From contig JADFDC010000003.1 in NCBI GenBank assembly GCA_018263115.1, positions 1 through 64,000 on the forward strand: DNA of 64,000 nt, in the 5' to 3' direction. Positions within the stretch are counted from its first letter, which is position 1; every line of letters starts with the position of its first letter. The notes beneath the pieces were generated by a model. That model had not been told where the DNA came from and did not search any database. It worked only from the letters and a program-made list of their open reading frames with translations. Both the position numbers and the translations under genes were made by a program. This DNA is from Thiobacillus sp. GTDB taxonomy: Bacteria > Pseudomonadota > Gammaproteobacteria > Burkholderiales > Thiobacillaceae. Shown piece by piece: positions 53,572-62,841 of the stretch.

Positions 53572-55269
53572 CTATCGCAAATACCCTTCGTGCTCCAGCT
53601 TGAGCAGGATGCGCTGCACGGCTTCGTCCACGGTCAGGCTGGTGGTGTCGATGGCGATTTCGGGTTTTTCCGGCACTTCGTAGGGGTCCGACACGCCCGT
53701 GAATTCCGGAATCAGCCCCGCCCGCGCCTTGGCATACAACCCTTTTCGGTCGCGTGACTCGCAAGTTTCAATGGGCGTAGCCACATGGATTTCGAGAAAA
53801 CCTCCCACAGCTTCGATCATGGCCCGCACATCCCGCCGGGTCTGCCGGTAGGGCGCGATGGGCGCGCAGATGGCGATGCCACGATTTTTGGTAATTTCGC
53901 TGGCAACAAAACCGATGCGCCGCACGTTGATGTCGCGATGCTCTCGCGAAAAACCAAGTTCTGAGGAGAGATGGTGGCGGACGATGTCGCCATCCAGCAG
54001 CGTGACGGGCCGGCCGCCCATTTCCATTAGCCGGATGGCAAGTGCACGCGCAATGGTTGATTTGCCGGCACCTGATAAACCCGTAAAAAACACGGTAAAG
54101 CCCTGCTTCTCTCTGGGCGGGTAGGCGCGATGCATTTCGGCGACAACTTCAGGAAACGCATACCACTCGGGAATTTTCAGGCCTGCCTTCATGCGTCGCC
54201 TGAATTCTTCACCGCTAAGTGTCAGCGGCCGGGCATCTTCCGGTACCTCGTGCTCGGGCAGGTATTCGTCACGATCTTCCACATACAGCATGCGCGGGAA
54301 GGGAATGACGGTCACGCCCAGTTTATGGGCTTCGGAAACGATATTCACGCCGTCGTGATCGAGCCCTACGTCCTGGCCGCGGCGGCATTGTCCATCCGCT
54401 TCATGTTCGCCGCCCATGATGACATGGGTACAGCCATAATTGCGCGCAACGATGGCACAAAGCAGCTTCTCGCGCAAACCCGATGCCCGCGCGGTAACAG
54501 GCAACATGGCCAGCTGCGTGGTGGCGGAAGGGAAACGCGGCAGCAACGCCTGGTAGGTGCGAATCAGTGTGAAGTAGCCGGCATGGCTGGCGAGGTCGCC
54601 GCCGCCATAAGGTAGCAGCAGCAGGTTGGCTTCGTGTTCGATGGCGCTGCGCAGACAGAATTCAAACTGCGCCTTGTGCATGGGCTGTCGCGCCATATAG
54701 GCAACGATCTTGCGCCAGCCTCGCCGGGCAAGCTGGGCGCGGAGCTCGCCCGGTGCAAGGCGAAGCGGTGCAAAATCATGGTGCTGCGGCATGGAAATAC
54801 CTTCGATTTTTCCGCCCACCAACCAGCTTCCTGCAATCCGTTCCACGCCTTTTGGCGCGGGAGATTTTTCGAGCAGATCCTCGGTTTGCGCAATATCCAG
54901 CTGCCACAATTCACTGATGGTCAGCACTGCCAGCATGAAGCCTTCGCCATCGCGCAGGGCCACTCGATCGCCTGGCTTGAACTGGTTGGCCTGCTTGTCC
55001 TTTAAAGCAAACGTCACGGGCATCGGCCAGGGCGTGCCGTCGGCAAGCGCCAATTTTTCCAGCACGCTTTCGTAATCCGCCCTGCCCATAAAACCAGTGA
55101 GCGGTGAATAGGCGCCTCCCAGCAACATTTCAAGCTCACCGATCTGCTGCCAGTTGAGATCGAGGGATGGGAGGTTGAATGCCTCCTTCTTCAGCATTTC
55201 GGCATGCTCGGAAGAGACCAGCAAGTTGACCAAGCTTCCACCATGCGGCGCTATTAAATGATTCAACAC
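53572..55269 (-). CDS. Bifunctional ATP sulfurylase-like / APS kinase (Sat-CysC), sulfurylase active site altered
   Basis: The 565-residue protein has a PUA-like plus ATP-sulfurylase domain (1-375) and an APS kinase domain (about 388-565; Walker [10 protein letters not shown] 397-405, [27 protein letters not shown]). The kinase makes PAPS. In the sulfurylase part the usual QxRNPxHxxH is ARQPMHKAQ (193-201), so the second His and the Asn are changed. The GRDHAG loop reads GGEHEADG. The domain may be inactive or specialised. The start is a GTG at 55269, three bases after AAGGGG and overlapping nothing; the TTG next to it is an alternative. It probably supplies PAPS to the nearby sulfotransferase. 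Confidence 0.85.
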   Translation of the reverse strand: MLNHLIAPHGGSLVNLLVSSEHAEMLKKEAFNLPSLDLNWQQIGELEMLLGGAYSPLTGFMGRADYESVLEKLALADGTPWPMPVTFALKDKQANQFKPGDRVALRDGEGFMLAVLTISELWQLDIAQTEDLLEKSPAPKGVERIAGSWLVGGKIEGISMPQHHDFAPLRLAPGELRAQLARRGWRKIVAYMARQPMHKAQFEFCLRSAIEHEANLLLLPYGGGDLASHAGYFTLIRTYQALLPRFPSATTQLAMLPVTARASGLREKLLCAIVARNYGCTHVIMGGEHEADGQCRRGQDVGLDHDGVNIVSEAHKLGVTVIPFPRMLYVEDRDEYLPEHEVPEDARPLTLSGEEFRRRMKAGLKIPEWYAFPEVVAEMHRAYPPREKQGFTVFFTGLSGAGKSTIARALAIRLMEMGGRPVTLLDGDIVRHHLSSELGFSREHRDINVRRIGFVASEITKNRGIAICAPIAPYRQTRRDVRAMIEAVGGFLEIHVATPIETCESRDRKGLYAKARAGLIPEFTGVSDPYEVPEKPEIAIDTTSLTVDEAVQRILLKLEHEGYLR

Positions 55270-56235
55270 TTACCCCTTGTAAACCTGGAAAAACATAGTG
55301 ACGAAGCGGTTGTAATCCGCATCGGGCAGATGGTTGATGCCCGCCGCGCCCTTGCGCCCGCCCCCGGTTTCGAACTGGCTGCAGATTTCATCCGCGCCGG
55401 TTTTATTGGCAAGCGGGGCTCGCACGCTGACGACAAATCCACCCTCGGGCCTTTTTGTTAGCACGGCGTGTGCCAGATTGGGCGAGGATTCAGCCAGCCG
55501 GTTGCCCAATACGCCGGAAATGCGGCGCGCCCATTTCTCTGCGGGCAACACATAAATTCTTCCGGAAGGGCGTTCCTCCTCTGACTTGGCGCCGTCCGCG
55601 CGCGCCATGTCGTCGGCAAAACCGTTTCGCAATACCTGAAAAGCGGGTTCGGAAGCGATGAAGTCAAAAGGATCAACATATTGATGCACGATGTTGTACA
55701 AGGCATCCGGTGAGTAATGCAGATCCGCCAGCGTCTCGCCATAGCCGTTGTAATTCAGGCATTCGCCCAGTTCGCGCAACTGGTCAAGCCGGGCTTCATC
55801 AAAGCCAAGCGGCATTGCCGCCTTTCGCGCGGATTGCGCAAGGTTGTCGCCAAACACCGCCGTCACTGCCCAGGGCAGATGCTTGCCCGCGAGGTAGTCG
55901 TTTACAAGCAGGCTGGTGCAGGTTTCCGGGCTGGTATCGATATACGCTTCAAAATTTGGATGAACAGGAATCTCGCCTGGCTGATGGTGATCGAAGTAAC
56001 GCACCCTTGCACCTGCGGCCAGCACAGCATCCAGCGCCTCGCGGTTTTTCGACAGGGCCACGTCCAGCACGGTGACTTGATCTCCTGCCTGCGCCTTGAC
56101 GCGTTTTAACAGGCTGATATCGCGCTTGGGGCCCGTCACCAGCTGTGAATCCGCCGGCTCCACCAGTCGGAGTTGATGCAATGCGCACAGCCCATCCGCA
56201 TCGCCGTTGAAGACATCAATAGTCCTGATTGACAT
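55270..56235 (-). CDS. DHH-family phosphoesterase
   Basis: The 321-residue protein has the DHH superfamily motifs: FNGDADGLCAL (residues 9-19), a mid DVALSKN region, FDHHQPG (about 86-92) and the C-terminal DHHA1-like GGGRKGAAGI. Such enzymes cleave oligonucleotides or 3'-phosphoadenosine-5'-phosphate (pAp). Because it is directly upstream of a PAPS-forming gene (TAA then GTG, no gap), recycling of pAp from sulfotransfer is an attractive role, by inference only. Cytoplasmic. Confidence 0.82.
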   Translation of the reverse strand: MSIRTIDVFNGDADGLCALHQLRLVEPADSQLVTGPKRDISLLKRVKAQAGDQVTVLDVALSKNREALDAVLAAGARVRYFDHHQPGEIPVHPNFEAYIDTSPETCTSLLVNDYLAGKHLPWAVTAVFGDNLAQSARKAAMPLGFDEARLDQLRELGECLNYNGYGETLADLHYSPDALYNIVHQYVDPFDFIASEPAFQVLRNGFADDMARADGAKSEEERPSGRIYVLPAEKWARRISGVLGNRLAESSPNLAHAVLTKRPEGGFVVSVRAPLANKTGADEICSQFETGGGRKGAAGINHLPDADYNRFVTMFFQVYKG

Positions 56236-56260
56236 GGTTATTCATTAATTTTCAAGATTG

Positions 56261-58639
56261 TCATGATTCGTGCGACATGACAATTTCGCCATCCCTGCTT
56301 TCGTGCGATTGAATCCTATCACGATGCGGGCCATGCTTTTTGTGCCTTGACCTGACTGTTTTGAGCAATGGTTCACTTCCAGAACCCGTATTCGACACCA
56401 GCATCGTGACCATTCCCAGCAGATAAAACAGGAAAACGACACGCGGAACATCAACCAGCCCACCGACCAAGCCAACCGACATATAGCTGACCAGGATACT
56501 GAATGCCGCTACCCCCCAAAGTCCACCTTTGCCGGCATACCTGACAGCTGCAAATACCGACGAGAGCAGAAAGGCAATAAACCCCGCCAGCCCCAGCCAG
56601 CCCTGCTCAAAAAATACGTTTACCCACAGATTCTTGATATGCCACGGCATGTGCTCGAAATCATAGTAGGGGAACCATCTCTCCAGCGCACGAGAGAAAT
56701 TTCCGTTCGCAACCAGTTCCTTTCCATACTGATCCTTGATGCTGACAAACTCGATCTCCAACTTTGTGCCCGTACGCTTGTCGCCGCGATACTGGTAGTT
56801 CATGAGTTCAAGCAATAACGGCCGTCTGCCAAATGCCGCGCCATCTCCCAGCGCATCCATTTCAAATGGCCAGACAATGTTCTGCCACTCGCCACTTGAA
56901 TTCTTGAGCGTCTGGTTCATCGAAACACATTGCGGGTTCCAGTCGAATGGGACCAGAATATGTCGGCGACAGATGCGCACACGCAAATTGGCGCTCACGT
57001 CATCGGTCCGTGCATTCATGGTCAAGGTGTAAGAATTCCATGCCGCGAGACTGATGCGCTGGCCGAAAGTCAGATCCTCGCCCCCTCCCAGCACCAGAAG
57101 AGTTTTCCCGTTTTCCCGATGAAATCCGTAATTGCCGTGCTCACCGGACTTGGCAAACAAGTATTCCTGCGGAAATCGACCTGTTCCCATTCCAAACGCC
57201 TGGGTAGCCCAATCGTTCTTCATGATGTCCAGGGCTGCTTTCCAATGCTGGCCGCGGCCCGCGACATCTTCACGATTGGTCGAGAACCGCGTTTCCATGC
57301 GCGAACCAAGCAAGGCTGGCACCACGACGGCGCTTCCCCCAACTACTAGCAGCAGTAACAATACAAATACTCTGGGGCGAACAACGTTAACAAATCGAGC
57401 TCCCGACCAGTATCCGCTTGTTACCGCCAACACCGACAAAATTGTCGCGATCGTCCAGGCGCTAGCGGGTTTATTGGCTACCCACTGGCTCGTCAGCATT
57501 CCACGCGCTATGCCATAACATGCAGCAACGCCGAACATGGCCACAAGCGCAACGCCCAAATATTTCTGCCTGGCCGCAACTAGATAACCTGTCAACATGG
57601 CACCGCCCCAAGCCATCAAAATAGCGCCCAAGCTGATTACGCCACCTTTGGTGTGGATGTAACTTAACGCCACGGGGACAAGCAGACTTGGCATTAACAA
57701 TAATGGTGCTTTCTGCGACATCGGGTTTTTCTGGCGTGACCACCAAACCAGAAGAATGCCCGCAACAAGGCCTGCCGCAAGAGCGAGGTAGCTGGCACGG
57801 GAAAACGTGGTCACAGCCGCATACAAGGCGGACATCAATGTCAGTGAAGCGATGGCAACACCTGTCCTTGTGCGAGCAAGCATGACCGCCAGCAAACCAA
57901 ATGGCCATACCAGCGCGATAAACCCATCGATCGCTTCGCCACCAGTATGCATTTCCGAGAACAAACCCGTGATCCGGTAGGGGGTTGTGAAATCCAGCAA
58001 ATTGCCGAGTATCTGATACCGAGTACCAGCCTCGGCAATGGCATGGAAAACATGCCGTTCCCACATGGCAGCGATGCCTACAACCGCTCCCGCCAGTGCC
58101 AGGCCCCAGGCAAGACTAGTTAATGCCTTGTCTCTCTGGCTGTGTAATAAAGCCGAAATGGCAGGCAGCAACAGCAAAGCCCAGAAAAATCCCTTGGCAA
58201 GACGTAGTGCGTTCCAGTGGCTGTAGTAGCTCGATATTTCAATGTGTCCCCATTCTGGTGTCGGGATGAATCCCCTGGCAAATCCTGTCAGTGTCGCGAG
58301 TGCAAGCAACAAGATCGAGAGCCATTGCGCTGGTGTCAATCGAGCCTGCATGCCATACAGGCCTCGAGCCAGAAACACAGCCAGCGTCACCCCCAGTAAA
58401 AGATCGTAGTCATCGAGATACAGGCTTCCACTCCATGGCGCGAGGTTGATCAAGGCAAGCCATACTGGAACCACGAGCAGCATTAAATGCGGTCGCCAAA
58501 AAACAGCGATGGCGTAGGCCGCTAGCCCCAATGCCAGCTCGAGCCGCGCAAACGGGTAGACAACTATGCCCCATGCCGCTGCGAAAAACACCGGCATGGC
58601 CAGCAATCGTGATGTGATTGAAATGATGCTCGCCGACAT
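56261..58639 (-). CDS. O-antigen ligase / Wzy-like polysaccharide polymerase, large extracytoplasmic domain
   Basis: The 792-residue protein has about eleven transmembrane helices in the first 440 residues. An O-antigen-ligase-type segment (GRGQHWKAALDIMKNDWATQ, GMGTGRFPQEY) follows, then a beta-rich extracytoplasmic domain of about 170 residues (about 500-680) and further helices. The extra domain is unusual in Wzy/WaaL proteins and may bind the glycan. It should polymerise or ligate a surface polysaccharide. The next upstream gene is a beta-helix protein, supporting an exopolysaccharide locus. Confidence 0.75.
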   Translation of the reverse strand: MSASIISITSRLLAMPVFFAAAWGIVVYPFARLELALGLAAYAIAVFWRPHLMLLVVPVWLALINLAPWSGSLYLDDYDLLLGVTLAVFLARGLYGMQARLTPAQWLSILLLALATLTGFARGFIPTPEWGHIEISSYYSHWNALRLAKGFFWALLLLPAISALLHSQRDKALTSLAWGLALAGAVVGIAAMWERHVFHAIAEAGTRYQILGNLLDFTTPYRITGLFSEMHTGGEAIDGFIALVWPFGLLAVMLARTRTGVAIASLTLMSALYAAVTTFSRASYLALAAGLVAGILLVWWSRQKNPMSQKAPLLLMPSLLVPVALSYIHTKGGVISLGAILMAWGGAMLTGYLVAARQKYLGVALVAMFGVAACYGIARGMLTSQWVANKPASAWTIATILSVLAVTSGYWSGARFVNVVRPRVFVLLLLLVVGGSAVVVPALLGSRMETRFSTNREDVAGRGQHWKAALDIMKNDWATQAFGMGTGRFPQEYLFAKSGEHGNYGFHRENGKTLLVLGGGEDLTFGQRISLAAWNSYTLTMNARTDDVSANLRVRICRRHILVPFDWNPQCVSMNQTLKNSSGEWQNIVWPFEMDALGDGAAFGRRPLLLELMNYQYRGDKRTGTKLEIEFVSIKDQYGKELVANGNFSRALERWFPYYDFEHMPWHIKNLWVNVFFEQGWLGLAGFIAFLLSSVFAAVRYAGKGGLWGVAAFSILVSYMSVGLVGGLVDVPRVVFLFYLLGMVTMLVSNTGSGSEPLLKTVRSRHKKHGPHRDRIQSHESRDGEIVMSHES

Positions 58640-58653
58640 TAAGATTTGACAGA

Positions 58654-59940
58654 CTATCTCGGGTACAAGCGTAATAAATTGTGCTTACTTATCCCTGGAA
58701 GGATACCGGCACCGATCTCTAGTTTGTCGTCTATGCCCGGGATGTCTCGCCAGACTGGCTCAGCGTAACCCCTGGTCAGGAATTTAGAAGGCTGCTTCAA
58801 GCCAAAATCAGCACCCTCATCAGGGGTAAACGGATCGTTCAATAATTGGATGGCATCGTCATAGGAATATTCGAGATTGCCAGCCCGCACGCCCCCAACA
58901 ACCGGCTCCTTGGCAAATACCAGATTTCGGGAAACACGCTGCTTCCAGCGCTTATCAATTGAGTTGTTACGAATAGATATTGCCGACCCGCGCGTGATAA
59001 TTGTATTGAAGCTTATTTCTACATGACGGGGAATGTCGTTATGCGGCTGGATATGTATTGACGGTCCGTATGCATTCACAAAAACATTCTTGTAGAGTGC
59101 CAAATTCCCCTCGCCTTGGAATAGTGCTTCACTTGGATTGTGCCAGAACAGGTTTGAATGGATAAGATATCGATCTTCGCTTCCCTCTCCCTCTATGGGC
59201 CAGTGACCAACAAGCACATTGGGACGCGCATTTGTGCCATTAATAGAATTTTCCTTTGAGAAAATATTATTGCTGATGATGGTGTCATGCCTTGATTCAG
59301 ATTCCGGCATTACTTGTGGTCGCTTCTTCTGATGCTTGATCTGCAGGTTATATCCCAGCGTTGCCAGTATGACATTGTGCTCAATCACACCAGCCACAAA
59401 CGGATCCGTTCCATCGGAGTCCCCGAAATACATTCCGGTTCCAACACGCTCGATCAAATTGTTGCGTACCACCCAGCCAAACGTGGGGCATTTGGTCGAA
59501 ATACCCACGTTCTGCTGTGATGCAGCGTAATCATGAATGTATAGATTTTCCAGTGTGACGAAGTGCGCGTAGCTGCCATGCCCTTCAGCCTTAACGGCAT
59601 CCACGGGGTGATTGCGGCCATCCAGTTCCAGATTACGTATAACCAGATGCCGCACATTGGCCAGGCTGACCGTATTGGCGCCTGCGCGTGCGATGAACCG
59701 TGCAGCCGGCTTTGTTCGCGGGCCTTCAATGACAATAGGGTGATCAGGAAGGCCTTGCATATCATGCAAAGGCAATCCTCGAAAATAGTCGCCACTCTCT
59801 AAGAGAAGCCGGTCACCAGGTTTTAACAGTGCGAGATAGCTGCGATAGTCGTCCGGACCGGCCTTGAAATCCACCGCCATAACATTGCCTAGCAGGCATG
59901 ACATTAAGGCAAAGCCCGGCAGCAGCTTTCCCCGATTCAT
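58654..59940 (-). CDS. Secreted right-handed parallel beta-helix protein
   Basis: The 428-residue protein has a short signal peptide (ALMSCLLGNVMA) and repeated beta-helix coils with N/D/H ladders (IEGPRTKPAARFIARAGANT, VIRNLELDG, VVRNNLIERVG, VIEHNVILATLGYN). This fold is common in polysaccharide lyases and epimerases such as alginate epimerase. I see no clear catalytic signature, so the activity is unknown. It sits 13 bp upstream of the Wzy-like gene and directly after aroK. Confidence 0.8.
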   Translation of the reverse strand: MNRGKLLPGFALMSCLLGNVMAVDFKAGPDDYRSYLALLKPGDRLLLESGDYFRGLPLHDMQGLPDHPIVIEGPRTKPAARFIARAGANTVSLANVRHLVIRNLELDGRNHPVDAVKAEGHGSYAHFVTLENLYIHDYAASQQNVGISTKCPTFGWVVRNNLIERVGTGMYFGDSDGTDPFVAGVIEHNVILATLGYNLQIKHQKKRPQVMPESESRHDTIISNNIFSKENSINGTNARPNVLVGHWPIEGEGSEDRYLIHSNLFWHNPSEALFQGEGNLALYKNVFVNAYGPSIHIQPHNDIPRHVEISFNTIITRGSAISIRNNSIDKRWKQRVSRNLVFAKEPVVGGVRAGNLEYSYDDAIQLLNDPFTPDEGADFGLKQPSKFLTRGYAEPVWRDIPGIDDKLEIGAGILPGISKHNLLRLYPR

Positions 59941-59950
59941 GGTTTAATCA

Positions 59951-60508
59951 CTAAGGAAGCGTATCCGGAGCATCGCCCGGCAGTGCATTCAGCAACAAGT
60001 CCAGCTTATCCCTGAGTTGACGAGCCAGACTGACCACGCTCTGCCGTCCGGTATCGATTACAAGGTCAGCCACCTCTCGATAAAGCGGATCACGTTGGGC
60101 ATACAAGGCTTTCAACTTTGCCAAAGGGTCATCAGTCTGCAGCAGTGGACGGTTTTTATCATGCCGCGTGCGTTCGTAAAGCTGTTCCGGACTGCCTCGA
60201 AGATAAACCACCATGCCACGTGACTTGAGCAACTCGCGGCTGGCCCCAGAAAGAACCGCGCCACCACCCGTTCCCAGAACTATGTTTGACTGCGCCGTCA
60301 GCAAATCAATAACGAACTCTTCACGCTTGCGGAAACCTGCTTCGCCTTCAATTTCGAAAATAACCGGAATTCGCACCCCGGTGCGCGCCTCGAGCTCCTG
60401 ATCCGAATCAATGAACGTTTTGCCAAGTTGCTTGGCTAGTTGCCTGCCAACCGTGGTTTTCCCCGCGCCCATCAAACCAACGAGAAAAATATTGTCCTGT
60501 TTGCTCAT
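59951..60508 (-). CDS. aroK: Shikimate kinase
   Basis: The 185-residue kinase has Walker [12 protein letters not shown] (about 11-21), [11 protein letters not shown], the GTGGGAVL motif and the lid segment [10 protein letters not shown]. It phosphorylates shikimate in aromatic amino acid synthesis. The ATG at 60508 is used; the upstream in-frame codons to 60538 overlap a terminator. The gene order pilNOPQ-aroK is conserved, but the usual next gene aroB is replaced here by the beta-helix gene. Confidence 0.93.
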   Translation of the reverse strand: MSKQDNIFLVGLMGAGKTTVGRQLAKQLGKTFIDSDQELEARTGVRIPVIFEIEGEAGFRKREEFVIDLLTAQSNIVLGTGGGAVLSGASRELLKSRGMVVYLRGSPEQLYERTRHDKNRPLLQTDDPLAKLKALYAQRDPLYREVADLVIDTGRQSVVSLARQLRDKLDLLLNALPGDAPDTLP

Positions 60509-60536
60509 TGCGGCATTGTAGCTGAGCTGAGCAGGC

Positions 60537-60567
60537 AAAAAAATAACGCCCCCGAAGGGGCGTTATT
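60537..60567 (-). terminator. Rho-independent terminator after pilQ (UUCG loop)
   Basis: On the minus strand AATAACGCCCC-TTCG-GGGGCGTTATT is followed by T7, with a stable C(UUCG)G tetraloop. It lies 14 bp after the pilQ stop and 28 bp before aroK, separating the pil operon from aroK. Confidence 0.93.
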
Positions 60568-60581
60568 AGAATTGAAGTAAT

Positions 60582-62834
60582 TCAACGTAATGACAACCGT
60601 TCGTCAACAATGCGTGGAGTCAGAAAAATCAGCAGTTCTATTTTTTCTTCCTGCTTGTTGCTATTTTTAAATAAGTTACCCAAGAAAGGAATGTCGCCAA
60701 GAAAGGGGACTTTTTCCAGATCATTTCTACTGATCTCCTCAAAAATTCCTCCAAGGACCGCAGTTTCACCATTATTCACCCTAACTTGGGTTTTTGCCCG
60801 TTTTGTTTCGATCGTTGGAGCAACCAAACCCGCTGCCTGCACAACTGGACCCCTCGCGTCTTTCTGGATTTCCACATTTAAAATGATCGAATCATTATTA
60901 AGAATTTGGGGGTCTACAAGCAAGCAAAGAAAAGCATCTTTAAACGTAACAGTTGTGGTTACTCCCGCAGTTGAAGCTGTTTGAGTAATGTAGGGAATTT
61001 GCTCACCCTGCAGGATAACTGCCGGTTTCTGATTGGAAGTTACGATTCTTGGGCTTGAGATCACCTTACCACGATTATCCGCCTCAAGAGCCTGAAGCTC
61101 CAGACTTACCAAATTCCCAGTAGCGATGTTCAATAATGTCAGGCCAAAGCTGCCAGGGGTAGAGCTGCCCGATACGGGCAGACTAACGTTTGGAGATGCA
61201 GAGCCTCCGGCACTACCGGCATTAGCAATAGCCTGAGAATCAAACAAATTCGAACCAAAGCCTATACCAGTACTGCTCCCGCCAATTTTAGCAACGCCAC
61301 CTCCTGCGACACCAAGCCTCGCTCCTAACTGACGACCCCATGTCGAGTCTGCAATCACAACCCTCGCTTCAATCATTACCTGTTTGGCAGGAATATCTAT
61401 CTTGGCCAGCAAATCGCGCACTTCCTGAATTTTTCGCGGAGTGTCAGTAATTATTAACGTATTGGATTTTAATTCGTAAGTTGCACGACCACGCTTGGAT
61501 AGCATTTTTTGGTCAGTTTTTCCTTCGCCCTGCTGTGATGCCTGAGCGACAGCCGCTCCGCCAATTCCTTGTGCTTGAGCAGAGCAATTAACCGAATTAT
61601 TTGTTGCCGAATTTAAAAACGCACCAGCCGCGAATCCATAAAGCATGGTTTGTGCTTCATCTGCTCGCATATAATTCAAGGACACATATTCGGTAATAAG
61701 TGGCTCAAGATCAGAAACTGCGGCTTTGGCTTCAAGTTCAAGTTTTTCCTTGGACAGCAACTCATCCTTTGGTGCAATCCAGATGACATTGCCGCTAGAC
61801 CGCTTGTCTAATCCTTTGGTTTGCATGATCAGATCCAGTGCCTGATCCCAGGGAACATCCTTCAGGCGAAGCGTCAGGTTGCCAGCTACCGTGTCACTTG
61901 CCACGATATTCAGACCGGTGAAGTCAGCGATCACCTGTAGAACAGAACGCACTTCCACATTCTGAAAATTGAGTGACAGTTTCTCGCCTTTATAAATCGG
62001 CTTGCCGTCCGGTGTTTTCTTGGTACCGTCAGTTGATGGCTTGACCTCGACGATAAACTGGTTGTTGGTCTGGTATGCAGAATATTCCCAGCCGCCTTTG
62101 GGCTCGATCACCATGCGAGTGTTCTCGCCCAGTGAATAGCTCTCGACAATCTGGACGGGGGTTGCGAAGTCAGCGACATCCATCCGGCGTTGCAGAGCTT
62201 TTGGCAATTCTGTGTCAATAAAGTCAACGATGACGCCTTTGGCCTGCTGACGGATATTGATTCCAGTTTGCGTATCCGAGAGGGTTGCAATGATCTTGCC
62301 TTCGCCATTCGGACCACGGCGGAAATCCAAGTCCTTGATGGCATGCCGAGAGCCGCTTGGAGACGCTTCCGCAAACTGGGGCGAAGCATTCACTGAAGCA
62401 GTAGCAGCAACGGTGTCACTCAAACTGACCAGCAGCGTTTTGCCATCTACCTTGGCCTCGTATTCAACTGGCTTATTGAGGTTGAAAACCAATCGAGTGC
62501 GCGTGCCGGCTTGAACCACATTGACCGATACCAATGGCCCGAAATTCGCCTCAACCATATTTTTACCCATGGCATTGCCAGTATCTGCAAGGTCCAGTGC
62601 AATTCGAGGGGGATTGCCCACCGTAAACCCCGCGGGCGTGCCGGTTAAAGGCTGTTTTAGTCCGATGCGAACGACCGTCTTGCCACCTGGCAAGGTGGCA
62701 GGTTCAACGCTTACAACAGAATTGGATGTAGGCGGGTTGGCGGCATGCGCGGAAAAAGCTGCTGCCAGCAACAATACTGCACTCATCCAGAAAATCCGGG
62801 GCAGTTGGAAGGGGGTGAGGGTTACTCTTTTCAT
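60582..62834 (-). CDS. pilQ: Type IV pilus secretin PilQ
   Basis: The 750-residue protein has a signal peptide (MSAVLLLAAAFSAHA), an AMIN domain (about 38-150) and a further AMIN-like segment. A secretin/STN N1 domain follows (LSLNFQNVEVRSVLQVIADF, about 285) and then a C-terminal secretin domain (ILQGEQIPY, then VNNGETAVLGGIFEE and LGDIPFLGNLFKN). It forms the outer-membrane pore of type IV pili. It ends with a terminator. Confidence 0.95.
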   Translation of the reverse strand: MKRVTLTPFQLPRIFWMSAVLLLAAAFSAHAANPPTSNSVVSVEPATLPGGKTVVRIGLKQPLTGTPAGFTVGNPPRIALDLADTGNAMGKNMVEANFGPLVSVNVVQAGTRTRLVFNLNKPVEYEAKVDGKTLLVSLSDTVAATASVNASPQFAEASPSGSRHAIKDLDFRRGPNGEGKIIATLSDTQTGINIRQQAKGVIVDFIDTELPKALQRRMDVADFATPVQIVESYSLGENTRMVIEPKGGWEYSAYQTNNQFIVEVKPSTDGTKKTPDGKPIYKGEKLSLNFQNVEVRSVLQVIADFTGLNIVASDTVAGNLTLRLKDVPWDQALDLIMQTKGLDKRSSGNVIWIAPKDELLSKEKLELEAKAAVSDLEPLITEYVSLNYMRADEAQTMLYGFAAGAFLNSATNNSVNCSAQAQGIGGAAVAQASQQGEGKTDQKMLSKRGRATYELKSNTLIITDTPRKIQEVRDLLAKIDIPAKQVMIEARVVIADSTWGRQLGARLGVAGGGVAKIGGSSTGIGFGSNLFDSQAIANAGSAGGSASPNVSLPVSGSSTPGSFGLTLLNIATGNLVSLELQALEADNRGKVISSPRIVTSNQKPAVILQGEQIPYITQTASTAGVTTTVTFKDAFLCLLVDPQILNNDSIILNVEIQKDARGPVVQAAGLVAPTIETKRAKTQVRVNNGETAVLGGIFEEISRNDLEKVPFLGDIPFLGNLFKNSNKQEEKIELLIFLTPRIVDERLSLR

Positions 62835-62841
62835 ATCATCC

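Noticed and set aside
51898-54186. Insertion sequence or composite transposon bounded by 320-bp direct repeats
   Set aside because: The repeat encodes part of APS kinase, there is no transposase or terminal inverted repeat, and the two copies have different flanks.
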